64,000 bases of DNA from positions 1-64,000 of the forward strand of contig JAFRJE010000023.1 of the NCBI GenBank assembly GCA_017432425.1. The letters run 5' to 3'. Each line of letters begins with the position of its first letter. The first letter of the stretch is position 1. Source of the DNA: Candidatus Saccharimonadota bacterium. GTDB taxonomy: Bacteria > Patescibacteriota > Saccharimonadia > Saccharimonadales > Saccharimonadaceae. The notes below the pieces were generated by a model that was not told where the DNA came from, did not search any database, and saw nothing but the letters and a program-made list of their open reading frames with translations. The position numbers were made by a program, and so were the translations under genes. Below, in pieces: positions 38,238 to 47,107 of the stretch.

Positions 38238-39884
38238 ATGGGCATTTTGAATTTAAAAATTGGAGCCAAAAAAGGCGGTACGGTAGAAAAGCCAGTTGAT
38301 AATTCAGCGATGGCGCAGTTAGCGCTCAATACAATCCACGACGGGGTAGTGATTGTTAATAAAGACGCGGTTATTCGTTTTATAAATCCGGCGGCGGTTG
38401 AGATGACTGGTTGCGGAAGCGCAAATAACGCAACGAATCTAGATTTTTCCCTGATTATGAAGTTTGAGATGAAGGACGGCGCAAAAGTCGAAGATGCGGA
38501 CAACGCCATAATTAAAGCAATTAAAACAAATCAGGCGTTTGAGTCGCGAGATTTCGTTCTACTGGCGGGGCAAGACGAGAAAAAGACGCCGATTGCGATT
38601 TACCTGACGCCGTCGGGCGACGCGAGGAGCGACAGGATTATTACGTTTAGAAATATCTCAAAAGAGCTTGAGGAAGAGGGGGCGCAAACAGAGTTCGTTT
38701 CGACCGCGAGCCATGAAATGCGAACGCCGGTCGCGTCGATTGAGGGGTATATTGGGCTAGCCTTAAACCCCCAGACGGCGACGATTGACGCGAGGGCGCG
38801 CCAGTATCTCGAGGCGGCACATTCCTCGTCGCAACATCTAGGGAGGCTGTTTAAAGATTTGCTCGACGTTACGAAACTCGATGACCATCGAATCCGTCCG
38901 CATCCAATTCCGCTCGAATTAAATGGATTTGTTAAGAAGTTCGCGGACGAATATGCGACGAAATTTAGCCAAAAGCGAATTAAATATAGTTTTGGGGCGG
39001 GAGATGCGAAACAGGGATTGTTCGGGGGAAGAGTGCTCGAACAAGTCGTTTATACATACGCCGATCCGGATTTCTTAGGCGAAATTTTGGCGAATTTGAT
39101 TGAGAACGCGATTAAATATACGCCGGAGGGCGGAGCGGTTTGGGTTAATGTTCAGGGGGACGGCGACCGCGCGCTGATAAATGTAACAGATACGGGGATT
39201 GGGATTGCGTCGGAAGATTTACAACATATTTTCCAGAAATTTTATCGCGCGGACAATTCGCATACGCGAACGGTCGGCGGGACGGGACTAGGGCTGTATT
39301 TAGTTAAACAACGAACCGAGGCGATGAACGGACGAGTTTGGGCAGAGAGCGCGTTTGGGGAGGGTTCGACTTTTTATGTTAGTTTGCCACGATTAACGGG
39401 CGAAGAATATGAAAAGCGTCAGCTTGCGCTCCAGAATCAGAAAGCTGTCGCAATGTTTCAAGACCAAGTTAAGACCGCCGAGGATATTGCGGCGCAAAAC
39501 GCAACCGGAGCGGCTGTTGGGATTCCGACGCAGCAATTTGACCTTAGTTTAGTCCAGCAACAACCAGTCGTCGCACAACCGACTATGGCGGCGCCAATTC
39601 AACAAGCCCCGGTTCAGCCGGCGGTAGCCCAGCAACAAATTTCGTCCCGACCGGCGCCGATTCAGCAGCAGGTTCCGGTTCAGCCGATTCAACCTGTCCA
39701 GCCACAACAGATACAAACACAGCCGGTTCAGCCGCAGCCGATACAACCGCAACCCGCGCCGTTCGTTCAACCAGCGCCAATTCAGCAACCAATTCAAACA
39801 CCACAACAACCGCCAACCGTACAATACGGGCAACTTCAGTACCAACAACCCCCTGTTCAAAATAATCAAAATATAATACAATAA
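38238..39884 (+). CDS. Soluble PAS-domain sensor histidine kinase
   Basis: This 548-residue kinase has no membrane segment. A PAS domain spans about 26-140, a HisKA domain has the phospho-acceptor H159 in SHEMRTP, and the HATPase domain has ENAIKYTPEGG, DTGIGI and GTGLGLYLVKQ. The last 130 residues are low-complexity Gln/Pro/Val (PIQQ-like units). It probably senses a cytoplasmic ligand or redox state. The response regulator gene follows 18 nt later. ATG 38238 is chosen; a TAAAAT box ends 8 nt before it. Confidence 0.9.
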   Translation: MGILNLKIGAKKGGTVEKPVDNSAMAQLALNTIHDGVVIVNKDAVIRFINPAAVEMTGCGSANNATNLDFSLIMKFEMKDGAKVEDADNAIIKAIKTNQAFESRDFVLLAGQDEKKTPIAIYLTPSGDARSDRIITFRNISKELEEEGAQTEFVSTASHEMRTPVASIEGYIGLALNPQTATIDARARQYLEAAHSSSQHLGRLFKDLLDVTKLDDHRIRPHPIPLELNGFVKKFADEYATKFSQKRIKYSFGAGDAKQGLFGGRVLEQVVYTYADPDFLGEILANLIENAIKYTPEGGAVWVNVQGDGDRALINVTDTGIGIASEDLQHIFQKFYRADNSHTRTVGGTGLGLYLVKQRTEAMNGRVWAESAFGEGSTFYVSLPRLTGEEYEKRQLALQNQKAVAMFQDQVKTAEDIAAQNATGAAVGIPTQQFDLSLVQQQPVVAQPTMAAPIQQAPVQPAVAQQQISSRPAPIQQQVPVQPIQPVQPQQIQTQPVQPQPIQPQPAPFVQPAPIQQPIQTPQQPPTVQYGQLQYQQPPVQNNQNIIQ

Positions 39885-39902
39885 GAGAAAGATGGAGGAA
39901 TT

Positions 39903-40724
39903 ATGACAAAAATAATGGTAGTTGAGGACGATCAGAGCCTTAGAGAAATTTATAGTATTCGTTTGACTGCTGAGGGATATGAAGTTGTTTCAGCGGGCGA
40001 CGGAGAAGAGGCTTTGGCGATTGCCGTAAAAGAGAAACCGGATTTAATCGTTTCGGACGTGATGATGCCGAAAATTTCTGGGTTTGATATGCTAGATATT
40101 TTGCGCTCGACGCCGGAGACGAAAGACGTAAAAGTGATTATGATGACGGCGCTTTCTTCGGATGACCAAAGGAAACGCGGAGAAAATCTCGGGGCAGATC
40201 GCTATCTTGTTAAGTCCCAAGTTGGGATTGAGGACGTTATCAACGCCGTTAAGGAGGTTTTGTCTGGTCAAGCGAAAGAATTAGCCGAAGTAGCGGTAGC
40301 GCCAGCTGCGCCAGTCGCGACGCCGTTGCCGAATCCGGCGGACGGTCCGCAATTCAACCCAGAGGTAATGGCGCAACCGAATCCGGCAGTTCCGAGCGCA
40401 CCAGCTCCAGCACCCGCTCCGCAACCGACGGCTCCAGCAGCTCCCGTGCCAGCGCCAACGCCAGTCGCTCCGACTCCTCAACCAGTCGCGACCGTAGCCC
40501 CGCAACCAGTTACGCCGGCTCAACCAGCTCCAGCACCAAGCGTTCCAACGCCGCAACCGGTCGCGCCGGCTAACCCAGCGCAAGCTCCGGCGACTCCAGC
40601 CCAGACGCCGACGCCAGCTCCTCAACCAGTAGCTCCGATGACCCCTGCGCCAGCGCCAACGCCACAGATGCCACAAGCCCCGCAAGCTCCTCAAGGAAAT
40701 GGACAAGTTAATCCGGCTCAATAA
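39903..40724 (+). CDS. Response regulator with receiver domain and Pro/Ala-rich tail
   Basis: This 273-residue protein has one receiver domain (1-122) with acidic residues D9 and D10, phospho-acceptor D52 in VSDVMMP, and the T and K switch residues (MMTALSS, LVKSQ). Nothing like a DNA-binding output follows; residues about 130-273 are a Pro/Ala/Gln/Thr tail. It is the partner of the kinase upstream. Output may be by protein contact, perhaps through the tail. GGAGG sits 5 nt before the ATG. Confidence 0.9.
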   Translation: MTKIMVVEDDQSLREIYSIRLTAEGYEVVSAGDGEEALAIAVKEKPDLIVSDVMMPKISGFDMLDILRSTPETKDVKVIMMTALSSDDQRKRGENLGADRYLVKSQVGIEDVINAVKEVLSGQAKELAEVAVAPAAPVATPLPNPADGPQFNPEVMAQPNPAVPSAPAPAPAPQPTAPAAPVPAPTPVAPTPQPVATVAPQPVTPAQPAPAPSVPTPQPVAPANPAQAPATPAQTPTPAPQPVAPMTPAPAPTPQMPQAPQAPQGNGQVNPAQ

Positions 40725-41379
40725 ATTTCTCGCCGAAAGGCTCGGTATTTCTCGTCGCGAAGCAGACGATTTAATCGCTGAGGGGAAGGTTTTTGTTGAC
40801 GGAAAGCCGGCGATTCTAGGGGAGAAGGTTGACAAATCTAGGGAAGTATGCTATAATAAGAAGAATATACCTTTCTTGAAAGAATACACTTATCTTTTGT
40901 TCAATAAACCGGTCGGGTATGTTTCTTCGCGGAGGAAACAGGGCGAAACGCCGACGTTGTATGAATTGTTGCCAGAAAAATACCGAGAGTTAAAGACGGT
41001 CGGGAGGCTAGATAAAAATTCGTCAGGATTGATTTTATTGACAGACGACGGGGATTTTGCGTTTAGGATGACACACCCAAAATTCTTGAAAACTAAGGTT
41101 TATACGGTCGAGCTAGACCGCGCGCTCGAACCGTTACACCAACAAGAAATCGCGGATTTTGGAATTCGGTTAGAGGACGGAATTTCTAAGTTAGGGCTAA
41201 CGAGATTAAACGACGAACGGACGAGATTTGAGGTTTTGATGACGGAGGGGAGAAATCGCCAAATCCGGCGAACGTTCGCAGCGTTAGGCTACGTCGTCGT
41301 TAAACTCCACCGTAAAAGTTTCGGGAAATATCAGCTCGGAGAGTTAAAACCGGGGGAGTTTCGGGAGATTAAGATTTAA
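40699..41379 (+). CDS. RsuA/RluB-type pseudouridine synthase
   Basis: This 226-residue protein has an N-terminal S4 RNA-binding domain (IRLNKFLAERLGISRREADDLIAEGKVFVDGK) and the synthase domain with catalytic Asp in GRLDKNSSGLILLTDDG and the NRQIRR motif. It isomerises a uridine in 16S or 23S rRNA; RsuA and RluB cannot be separated by eye. Its start lies 26 nt inside the end of the response regulator gene, which suggests coupling. Confidence 0.88.
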   Translation: MDKLIRLNKFLAERLGISRREADDLIAEGKVFVDGKPAILGEKVDKSREVCYNKKNIPFLKEYTYLLFNKPVGYVSSRRKQGETPTLYELLPEKYRELKTVGRLDKNSSGLILLTDDGDFAFRMTHPKFLKTKVYTVELDRALEPLHQQEIADFGIRLEDGISKLGLTRLNDERTRFEVLMTEGRNRQIRRTFAALGYVVVKLHRKSFGKYQLGELKPGEFREIKI

Positions 41380-41389
41380 ATTAGTTAAA

Positions 41390-42676
41390 TTAGTTCGAGA
41401 GAAGTTTTTCGATTTTTGACTTCAGACCAGTTTCTTCGGGAGATTCAGCGTTCGTGTCGAGGGCGACGCGGAGAAGTCCGAGAGCGGTAAGATAAGAATG
41501 GTCGAGTTTTAGATCGTCTGGGTAAGAGATTCCGGGAAGAGTTTCGGGGTCGATTAAGTTCACAAGCGGGCGACGCGAAAAAGAAAGTTTTTTATACCAA
41601 TCGTCGAGGGCAAGGGATTCTTGGAGCGCGGAAAGACTAGCCCCGCCGCCACACAGAAAAATCTCTTTCGGGAGAACATCAACGTGTTTAAAGTCGCCAA
41701 GAGCAAGTTCAACGCCGGCAAGCCAAACGGAAAGATTTTTAGAAATCGCGGCGGCGGCTTTGCCGCGGAGAGCGTCGTCGATTTCGTTGTTTTCGAGGTT
41801 CAGCTTTAAATCTTCTGCTTCCTCAAATTCAATGCCAAGCGATTCGGAAATCTGGCGGGTAAAAGTTCGACCGCCGATATTAAACATCTTTGTTCCCTCA
41901 ACTCCGCCGTTGTCGATAATTGCGACGTCGGTCGTTCCGCCGCCAATATCAAGGACAATTCCGGAGAACTCCGACTCGGAATCGTTCCCGAGACAGGCGC
42001 GACAAACCGCGAACGGCTCGACGGCGACCGCTAGAAGTTCGAGGTTGAGTTCGGCGCAGACTTTTTCGATTGCGGAGATATGGACTAGCGGAGCGAAAGC
42101 GGTATAGTATTGGATTTTAATGTCGTTTCCTTTAAATCCGACGGGGTTCGAGATTTTATAGCCGTCAATCGTTAAGGAAACAAGCGCGGAATTGATTAGG
42201 CGGATTTCGACATTTGGATTATCGGTTTCGAGAGCGAGCTCTTTTTTTGCCTTTTCTTCGGCGCGTTTTTCGATTTTCTCAAAAATCAACTTGACTTCGG
42301 ACTCGGTTAGGGGCTTTCCGGGAGAGTTGCGACGATAGCGGACGGTCGAGGTATTTCCCTTTACGAGCTCGCCAGCAATTCCAACAACGACTTTTCTCGC
42401 CGAGCGACCAACAAATTTTTCCGCTTTTTTTAGGGCATCTTCGCAAGCATCTGCGACTGCGGGAATATCGGCAATTCCGCCGTTATACATATTTCCGGGA
42501 GATTGGCGAGTTTTCGCAGCGCCGAGAATTTCCAAATCGCCAGAGTCGGCAGAGTCGGATTTTATGGATTTTTTCGCGACAACGGCTTTGACGAATTCGG
42601 TTCCAATATCGAGCGCAAGAATTAAATCGTCAGAAACACGACGTTTTTTAACGGGTTTTAGACGGATTAAACTCAT
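41390..42676 (-). CDS. FtsA/PilM-like actin-fold ATPase
   Basis: This 428-residue protein has the actin-like phosphate loops LALDIGTEFVKAVV and LDIGGGTTDVAIIDNG, an inserted domain between them as in FtsA (KVVVGIAGEL to AFAPLV), and the adenosine motif LCGGGASL. FtsA tethers FtsZ rings; PilM anchors the type IV pilus inner complex. The C-terminus has no obvious FtsA-type amphipathic membrane helix, which leaves both options open. TATAAT ends 6 nt before the ATG (leaderless). Confidence 0.8.
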   Translation of the reverse strand: MSLIRLKPVKKRRVSDDLILALDIGTEFVKAVVAKKSIKSDSADSGDLEILGAAKTRQSPGNMYNGGIADIPAVADACEDALKKAEKFVGRSARKVVVGIAGELVKGNTSTVRYRRNSPGKPLTESEVKLIFEKIEKRAEEKAKKELALETDNPNVEIRLINSALVSLTIDGYKISNPVGFKGNDIKIQYYTAFAPLVHISAIEKVCAELNLELLAVAVEPFAVCRACLGNDSESEFSGIVLDIGGGTTDVAIIDNGGVEGTKMFNIGGRTFTRQISESLGIEFEEAEDLKLNLENNEIDDALRGKAAAAISKNLSVWLAGVELALGDFKHVDVLPKEIFLCGGGASLSALQESLALDDWYKKLSFSRRPLVNLIDPETLPGISYPDDLKLDHSYLTALGLLRVALDTNAESPEETGLKSKIEKLLSN

Positions 42677-42736
42677 GGTTAAATTATATCTTATTCTTTA
42701 TTATTCGGCAATATTTACAGTTGTACAGGGGTACAC

Positions 42737-42765
42737 TTGACTATTTTAGGAATATGTAGCATAAT
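42737..42765 (+). promoter_or_regulatory. Promoter of the membrane protein gene at 42814
   Basis: TTGACT (42737-42742) and CATAAT (42760-42765) are 17 bp apart. The predicted RNA starts near 42772, leaving a leader of about 42 nt with a Shine-Dalgarno. Confidence 0.7.
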
Positions 42766-42813
42766 TAAAGTATGGGCGTTGACGCCGATTCTATTTCGAG
42801 GAAGGTGATTTTA

Positions 42814-43413
42814 ATGTCTGCTCTTTTCAGGTTTTTGACGGCTTCTCCCTGGAACTGGATTCCCTGTCTCTTGGTCTACTGGTTGATTTGGCCGGGTCTG
42901 ATGTTCTTGGTTGCGGCGATCTTCGAGTCGCGGGCAGTTTATCTCGGCAAAGGTCAGAGTCGGATGTTCTTTCCTGGCGACTTTTTCCTTGGGGTTTGGA
43001 TTATTACCTTTATGGTAATGGACGCCCGCTATCCGGTACAGCTCGACTGGGCGTTCACTCCGACCTATTGGTTGATAGTCGCGGCGGTTTTTATCGTCGT
43101 GATGATTGGCGTAAGAATTCCCGACTCTAGCCGCTACCCAGTTCGCTCCGCGAATAGCCCGACAAAATTAACCCACGATTTTATCGGCTATTTTCTGTCG
43201 CCGTTTCTGATTTCTGGATTCGGAGTCCCCCAGCTCGTCTATCCTTTCGTCAATTTTGATCATCTCAAATTGACTTGGAAGTTATGGGCGTTGGTGTTCG
43301 GATGCTTCGCGGTTTTTCTTGGGCTAATCATCTACGATTGCTCGAATCCGCCGACTAAAATCGATATGCTCCGGCGCCATCCGGACGACTGGAAGCCGAT
43401 TTGGCGGAAATAA
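42814..43413 (+). CDS. Small polytopic membrane protein of unknown function
   Basis: This protein of about 199 residues has five hydrophobic segments and tryptophan-rich turns (ASPWNWIPCLLVYWLIWPG). I do not recognise a family. Two starts are possible. ATG 42772 would lie at the predicted RNA start; ATG 42814 follows GAGGAAGG with an 8-nt gap, and its product begins right before the first membrane segment, so I prefer it. The gene has its own promoter and terminator. Confidence 0.65.
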   Translation: MSALFRFLTASPWNWIPCLLVYWLIWPGLMFLVAAIFESRAVYLGKGQSRMFFPGDFFLGVWIITFMVMDARYPVQLDWAFTPTYWLIVAAVFIVVMIGVRIPDSSRYPVRSANSPTKLTHDFIGYFLSPFLISGFGVPQLVYPFVNFDHLKLTWKLWALVFGCFAVFLGLIIYDCSNPPTKIDMLRRHPDDWKPIWRK

Positions 43414-43432
43414 AACGAGAAGCAGAAACCTT

Positions 43433-43458
43433 GCCCCTAGCCACGCTAGGGGCTTTTT
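43433..43458 (+). terminator. Rho-independent terminator
   Basis: GCCCCTAG (43433-43440) and CTAGGGGC (43446-43453) form an 8-bp stem with loop CCACG, then five T. It ends the membrane protein transcript. Confidence 0.93.
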
Positions 43459-43466
43459 CATAGTTT

Positions 43467-45347
43467 TTATTCTAAAACAGCTTTAATTCGGCGGACGCCG
43501 GCGGAGGAAGATTCTTCTTTTTTAATCTTAAACGTTCCGAGTTCTTTCGTATTTTCGACGTGCGGCCCGCCGCAGACTTCACGCGAGACGGGATTCTCAA
43601 AATCGCCGATTGTATAGACTTTTAATTTTTCTGGGTATTTTTCCCAGAACTGACCGTGCGCTTTAAGCGTATTTTTCGCGTAATCTTTTTCATATTCGGC
43701 GAAAGAAACGGGAAGTTTTTCGGAAATCCAGGAGTTGACCTGATCTTCGACGGTTTTAAGTTCGTCGGGAGTCATTTTATGGTCGAGGTTAAAGTCGAAA
43801 CGAAGACGGTCGGCGGTAATATTTGAACCTTTTTGGACAATATTTTTATCAACGTGTTTTTGGAGGGCGGCGAGGAGAAGATGCGTCGCGGTATGGTATT
43901 TGGTCGTTTGAGTGCCGTGGTCTTCGAGACCGCCTTTGAACATACCTTTCGAAGCAGTCTTTGAGCGTTCGCGCTGTTCTTTAAGCGCGGCGTCGAACTC
44001 GGCTTTATAATTCTCGGAAAGTTTTAGATTTTTACGATAGATTTCTTCGATTGAGATTTCGAACGGGAAGCCGTAGGTATCTTGGAGCTTAAAAATATCA
44101 TTTCCACTTAAAACTTTATTTTTTTGATAAATCTTATCTAACTCTTTAATTCCCTTTTCTAGGGTTTTTCGGAAAGCCTTTTCTTCTTTTTCAAGAGTTT
44201 CAAGGGCAGTTTCGCGGTTCGTCAAAATCGAGTCAGGGAGAGAATCGTATTCTTTTTCGATTGTCGAAATAGTTTCTTTGAGAAAATCCTTTGCAATTCC
44301 AAGATCGAGGGCTTTCAAAATCGCGCGACGAATCAGACGGCGGAGGGCGTAGCCTTGCGCCTTGTTTGAGGGGACGAGACCTTGCGCCGAGAGGAGATAA
44401 GCGCCGCGGAGATGGTCGGCGATAATTCGCATTTCGTCGGTATTGTTTTCATAACTTTTTCCGGAAAGGCTTTCGAGCTTTTCAATAATCGGTTTCATTA
44501 GAGAAATTTTAAAGACGTCAAAACTCTCAATCGACGCCGCCGCAAGACGTTCGAGACCGCCGCCAAAATCAACGTTTTTATGTTCAAGTTCGGAAAAGCT
44601 GCCGTCAGAATTGCGGCGATATTGCATGAAAACTTGGTTCCCGATTTCCATAAAGCGGGCGCCGTCAGAGGCGGGATGACTTTTTCCGTATTTTTCAACG
44701 TCCTGTTTGTCTTCGCCAAAATCATAAAAAACTTCCGAATCTGGCCCGCAGGGGTCGCCGATTGGGGTCGTTTCGATACCGCCGCCACGGCTCCACCAGT
44801 TTTCTTTATCGTTATAGAAGAAAATGCGCTCGCCGGGCTTTATTCCGCGTTTGTCGCCAGCTTCCGCCGTGTCGATTTCCGCGATTTTCGCGTCGATTCC
44901 GGCCTCTTTAAAGACTTTCTGCCAAATCTCCGCAGCTTCGGTATCTTTCGGGATTCCGTATTTTTCTGAGCCAATAAAACAAGTTACGAAGATTTTTTCT
45001 GGATTCAATCCAATAACTTTGGTTAGAAATTCAAAATAGTTCCTAATTTGTTCCTCTTTAAAATAATCGCCGAGCGACCAGTTTCCGAGCATCTCGAACA
45101 CAGTCGTATGGCGCGGGTCGCCGACGTCTTCGATGTCCTGGAGACGGAGGCAGGGCTGGGAATCGGTTAGGCGCGTCCCCTTAGGGTGTTGTTCACCGAG
45201 AAGAAAACGGAGGAGTGGCTGCATTCCAGAGCCGGTAAAGAGGGTCGTCGGGTCGTTTTCAAGAACGAGCGGGGCGGGAGGAATGACTTGATGACCCTTA
45301 GATTTTTGAAACTCAAGATATTTTTGTCTAATTTCGCTAGCATTCAT
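43467..45347 (-). CDS. alaS: Alanyl-tRNA synthetase, short form
   Basis: This 626-residue enzyme has the class II catalytic core (LFTGSGMQPLLRFLLGEQHP, RHTTVFEMLGNWSLGDYF), the tRNA-binding region and the editing domain with metal ligands in TATHLLLAALQ and CGGPHVENTKELGTF. It stops directly after the editing domain. The roughly 250-residue C-terminal DHHA1/C-Ala domain of standard enzymes (about 870 residues) is absent, with no trace downstream, so this is a natural short form rather than a frameshift. TATAAT ends 7 nt before the ATG. Confidence 0.95.
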   Translation of the reverse strand: MNASEIRQKYLEFQKSKGHQVIPPAPLVLENDPTTLFTGSGMQPLLRFLLGEQHPKGTRLTDSQPCLRLQDIEDVGDPRHTTVFEMLGNWSLGDYFKEEQIRNYFEFLTKVIGLNPEKIFVTCFIGSEKYGIPKDTEAAEIWQKVFKEAGIDAKIAEIDTAEAGDKRGIKPGERIFFYNDKENWWSRGGGIETTPIGDPCGPDSEVFYDFGEDKQDVEKYGKSHPASDGARFMEIGNQVFMQYRRNSDGSFSELEHKNVDFGGGLERLAAASIESFDVFKISLMKPIIEKLESLSGKSYENNTDEMRIIADHLRGAYLLSAQGLVPSNKAQGYALRRLIRRAILKALDLGIAKDFLKETISTIEKEYDSLPDSILTNRETALETLEKEEKAFRKTLEKGIKELDKIYQKNKVLSGNDIFKLQDTYGFPFEISIEEIYRKNLKLSENYKAEFDAALKEQRERSKTASKGMFKGGLEDHGTQTTKYHTATHLLLAALQKHVDKNIVQKGSNITADRLRFDFNLDHKMTPDELKTVEDQVNSWISEKLPVSFAEYEKDYAKNTLKAHGQFWEKYPEKLKVYTIGDFENPVSREVCGGPHVENTKELGTFKIKKEESSSAGVRRIKAVLE

Positions 45348-45406
45348 ACGGGTAATTATAACATATTTTTAAGGGGTTTAGGGGACTTTCGGAAACCTTT
45401 ATAGAT

Positions 45407-45435
45407 TTGACTTTTTATCTTGTTCGTTGTATAAT
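45407..45435 (+). promoter_or_regulatory. Promoter of the VanZ-like gene
   Basis: TTGACT (45407-45412), 17-bp spacer, perfect TATAAT (45430-45435). Confidence 0.85.
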
Positions 45436-45475
45436 AGAGAAAAGTACCTTAATAATCTAACTAGGGAGGGAGCTT

Positions 45476-46009
45476 ATGGGTAGAGATAGAACTATATCTA
45501 GACGGAAACTGGCGACTGTCTTTTTCGTTAGATTTATCTTCTTTCTGTTTTGGCTAACAATTACGCTGATTCTTTCGAGCCAGGAGGGAGGCGAGAGCGG
45601 AATTCTTTCGCGGAAAGTCGCGAAAATCGTGCTTCAGTTTTTGAGCAAATTCGGCTATACGCCGAGTTCGTTCGCGAAGTTCCACGGGGATTTAAGAAAC
45701 TTCGCGCACTTTTTTCTCCATTTTACTTTCGCGTTCGTAACCTACCGAATGTTAATAGCGTTGGTAGTTTATTTTTATTCCAGTAATCCCGCGAAAAAGG
45801 CAATCGGATTTACGCTTTTACTATCTGGATTTATGGCGATGTACGACGAATCGGCTCAGGCTTTTATCGCGGGGAGAGTGTTCGAATCTTCCGACATCCA
45901 TCTCAATCTTTACGGAGTAATGACCGGGATCGTGATTGGGATTTTGCTGACAAGACAACCAAAAATCAAAAGAGGGGGAATGAAGTTTGTTCAAGGCTTT
46001 AATCACTAG
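45476..46009 (+). CDS. VanZ-like membrane protein
   Basis: This 177-residue protein has three to four membrane segments and the VanZ family pattern: LRNFAHFFLHF in the middle and DESAQAFIAGR, then DIHLNLYGVMTGI near the end. VanZ proteins affect teicoplanin sensitivity in enterococci, but the molecular role of the family is uncertain. GGGAGGGAG lies 4 nt before the ATG. A small gene overlaps its 3' end. Confidence 0.85.
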   Translation: MGRDRTISRRKLATVFFVRFIFFLFWLTITLILSSQEGGESGILSRKVAKIVLQFLSKFGYTPSSFAKFHGDLRNFAHFFLHFTFAFVTYRMLIALVVYFYSSNPAKKAIGFTLLLSGFMAMYDESAQAFIAGRVFESSDIHLNLYGVMTGIVIGILLTRQPKIKRGGMKFVQGFNH

Positions 46010-46190
46010 CGTTAAACGCGCGATTTGGGGGACGCCCGCTCGGTCTAGCGGCGAAAGTCGGTTTTTAGGCTCTTACGTCGAGGGTTACGGAAGCGAAGAG
46101 ATAATTCAGTTTTTGAACGCCGAATATACACTGATGTGCCAGGGGAGGCGGTACATGACAATAGAGATTATCCGACCGATAGGTCTGTGA
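45987..46190 (+). CDS. Small basic protein overlapping the VanZ-like gene
   Basis: This 67-residue frame begins at a TTG with GAGGGGG 8 nt upstream, inside the last 23 nt of the VanZ-like gene, and ends 32 nt before a terminator. Those positions suggest a coupled second cistron. The protein has no recognisable domain (AIWGTPARSSGESRFLGSYVEGYG). It could also be non-coding trailer. Confidence 0.5.
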   Translation: MFKALITSVKRAIWGTPARSSGESRFLGSYVEGYGSEEIIQFLNAEYTLMCQGRRYMTIEIIRPIGL

Positions 46191-46221
46191 TTTATATGAC
46201 CCCTAATTCCCTAGTTTACCT

Positions 46222-46248
46222 ACCCCCGAGGAATCGGGGGTTATTTTT
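46222..46248 (+). terminator. Rho-independent terminator
   Basis: ACCCCCGA (46222-46229) and TCGGGGGT (46234-46241) form an 8-bp stem with loop GGAA, followed by a T-rich tract. It ends the VanZ-like transcript. Confidence 0.92.
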
Positions 46249-46265
46249 TATTAGCATTAGGGTTA

Positions 46266-46294
46266 TTGACTTTTTTAATAAAGTATGATATAAT
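46266..46294 (+). promoter_or_regulatory. Promoter of the gene at 46325
   Basis: TTGACT (46266-46271), 17-bp spacer, perfect TATAAT (46289-46294). Confidence 0.85.
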
Positions 46295-46324
46295 GTAAGT
46301 ATAATCATTTTAGGAGGGGTTAAA

Positions 46325-47011
46325 ATGAAGTTTTTTAAGAAGACCATGCTGTTTATTGTCGCCGTCGTCATCTTCGCTGTCGCGCTCAACTTTGGGTTCA
46401 ACATCGTCAATGGTCTCCGCGTCGCCGCTGCCGCTAGGACGGTCGAATCCATGACCGAGAAAGTCAACAATGCCGTCGTTCAGGAACTCGACCTTGACTA
46501 CGCTGCTGAACCGATTTACAAAATCGGGGTTTGCCTCGACCAGTATCCGACTCGCGAGGGGGAGGAATGCGTTTATGGATTCGATAGCCTCTGGCAAGCG
46601 ATTCGCTATACTGAGTTTATCGAGGCCTTTATACAGTCTGTCGATGGGCATCAAGAGGAGCTCGGTATTAACTGGGCAACTAAAACGAACTACGAAGCTA
46701 ACCACGATGAGTTCATGGAAGCCTATTGCGATTTGATGTGGAAGTCAATCGGCAAAGGAACTTTGAACAAGGATTCGCTTGTGCACTTCATGAGCAGATC
46801 TTCCATCGAGATTAAACGCCGTGGAGCGACGAAGACTTATCAATTCCATTATTACAATGACGAACTGGACAGAACTATCTATCTGCCGGTAGCCTATGTA
46901 GAGTATATCCATGCGTATTCGTACGATGGAAAGGTTTATGAGTCCGGAATGGCTGCCGTTCAGGTTTTCGACCCCAAAACAGCAACTTCAACCTCTCCCG
47001 CTGAGTCTTAG
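46325..47011 (+). CDS. Secreted or anchored protein of unknown function
   Basis: This 228-residue protein has an N-terminal hydrophobic segment (about 7-28) followed by a helical, then mixed domain. Three cysteines (VCLDQYP, ECVYGF, YCDLMW) could pair outside the cell. I recognise no family. AGGAGGGG sits 5 nt before the ATG. It is a single-gene transcript: its terminator hairpin overlaps its own stop codon. Confidence 0.7.
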   Translation: MKFFKKTMLFIVAVVIFAVALNFGFNIVNGLRVAAAARTVESMTEKVNNAVVQELDLDYAAEPIYKIGVCLDQYPTREGEECVYGFDSLWQAIRYTEFIEAFIQSVDGHQEELGINWATKTNYEANHDEFMEAYCDLMWKSIGKGTLNKDSLVHFMSRSSIEIKRRGATKTYQFHYYNDELDRTIYLPVAYVEYIHAYSYDGKVYESGMAAVQVFDPKTATSTSPAES

Positions 47012-47024
47012 CGGGAGATTTTTT
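46994..47024 (+). terminator. Rho-independent terminator overlapping a stop codon
   Basis: TCTCCCGCT (46994-47002) and AGCGGGAGA (47010-47018) form a 9-bp stem with a 7-nt loop, then TTTTTT. The stop codon TAG lies within the stem and loop. Confidence 0.93.
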
Positions 47025-47107
47025 GTTCCTGCTTTTTTTGTTTTTTAAAAACGATAGAGGATTGGTTAATCTCTAAAAGTATAAAAGTTTATTGTATAAT
47101 TTTAACT

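Noticed and set aside
39549-39881. Minus-strand Leu/Asn/Arg-rich frame of 110 codons
   Set aside because: Complement of the Gln/Pro tail of the kinase.
40281-40835. Minus-strand Arg/Trp/Ser-rich frame of 184 codons
   Set aside because: Complement of the Pro/Ala-rich tail of the response regulator; low-complexity shadow.
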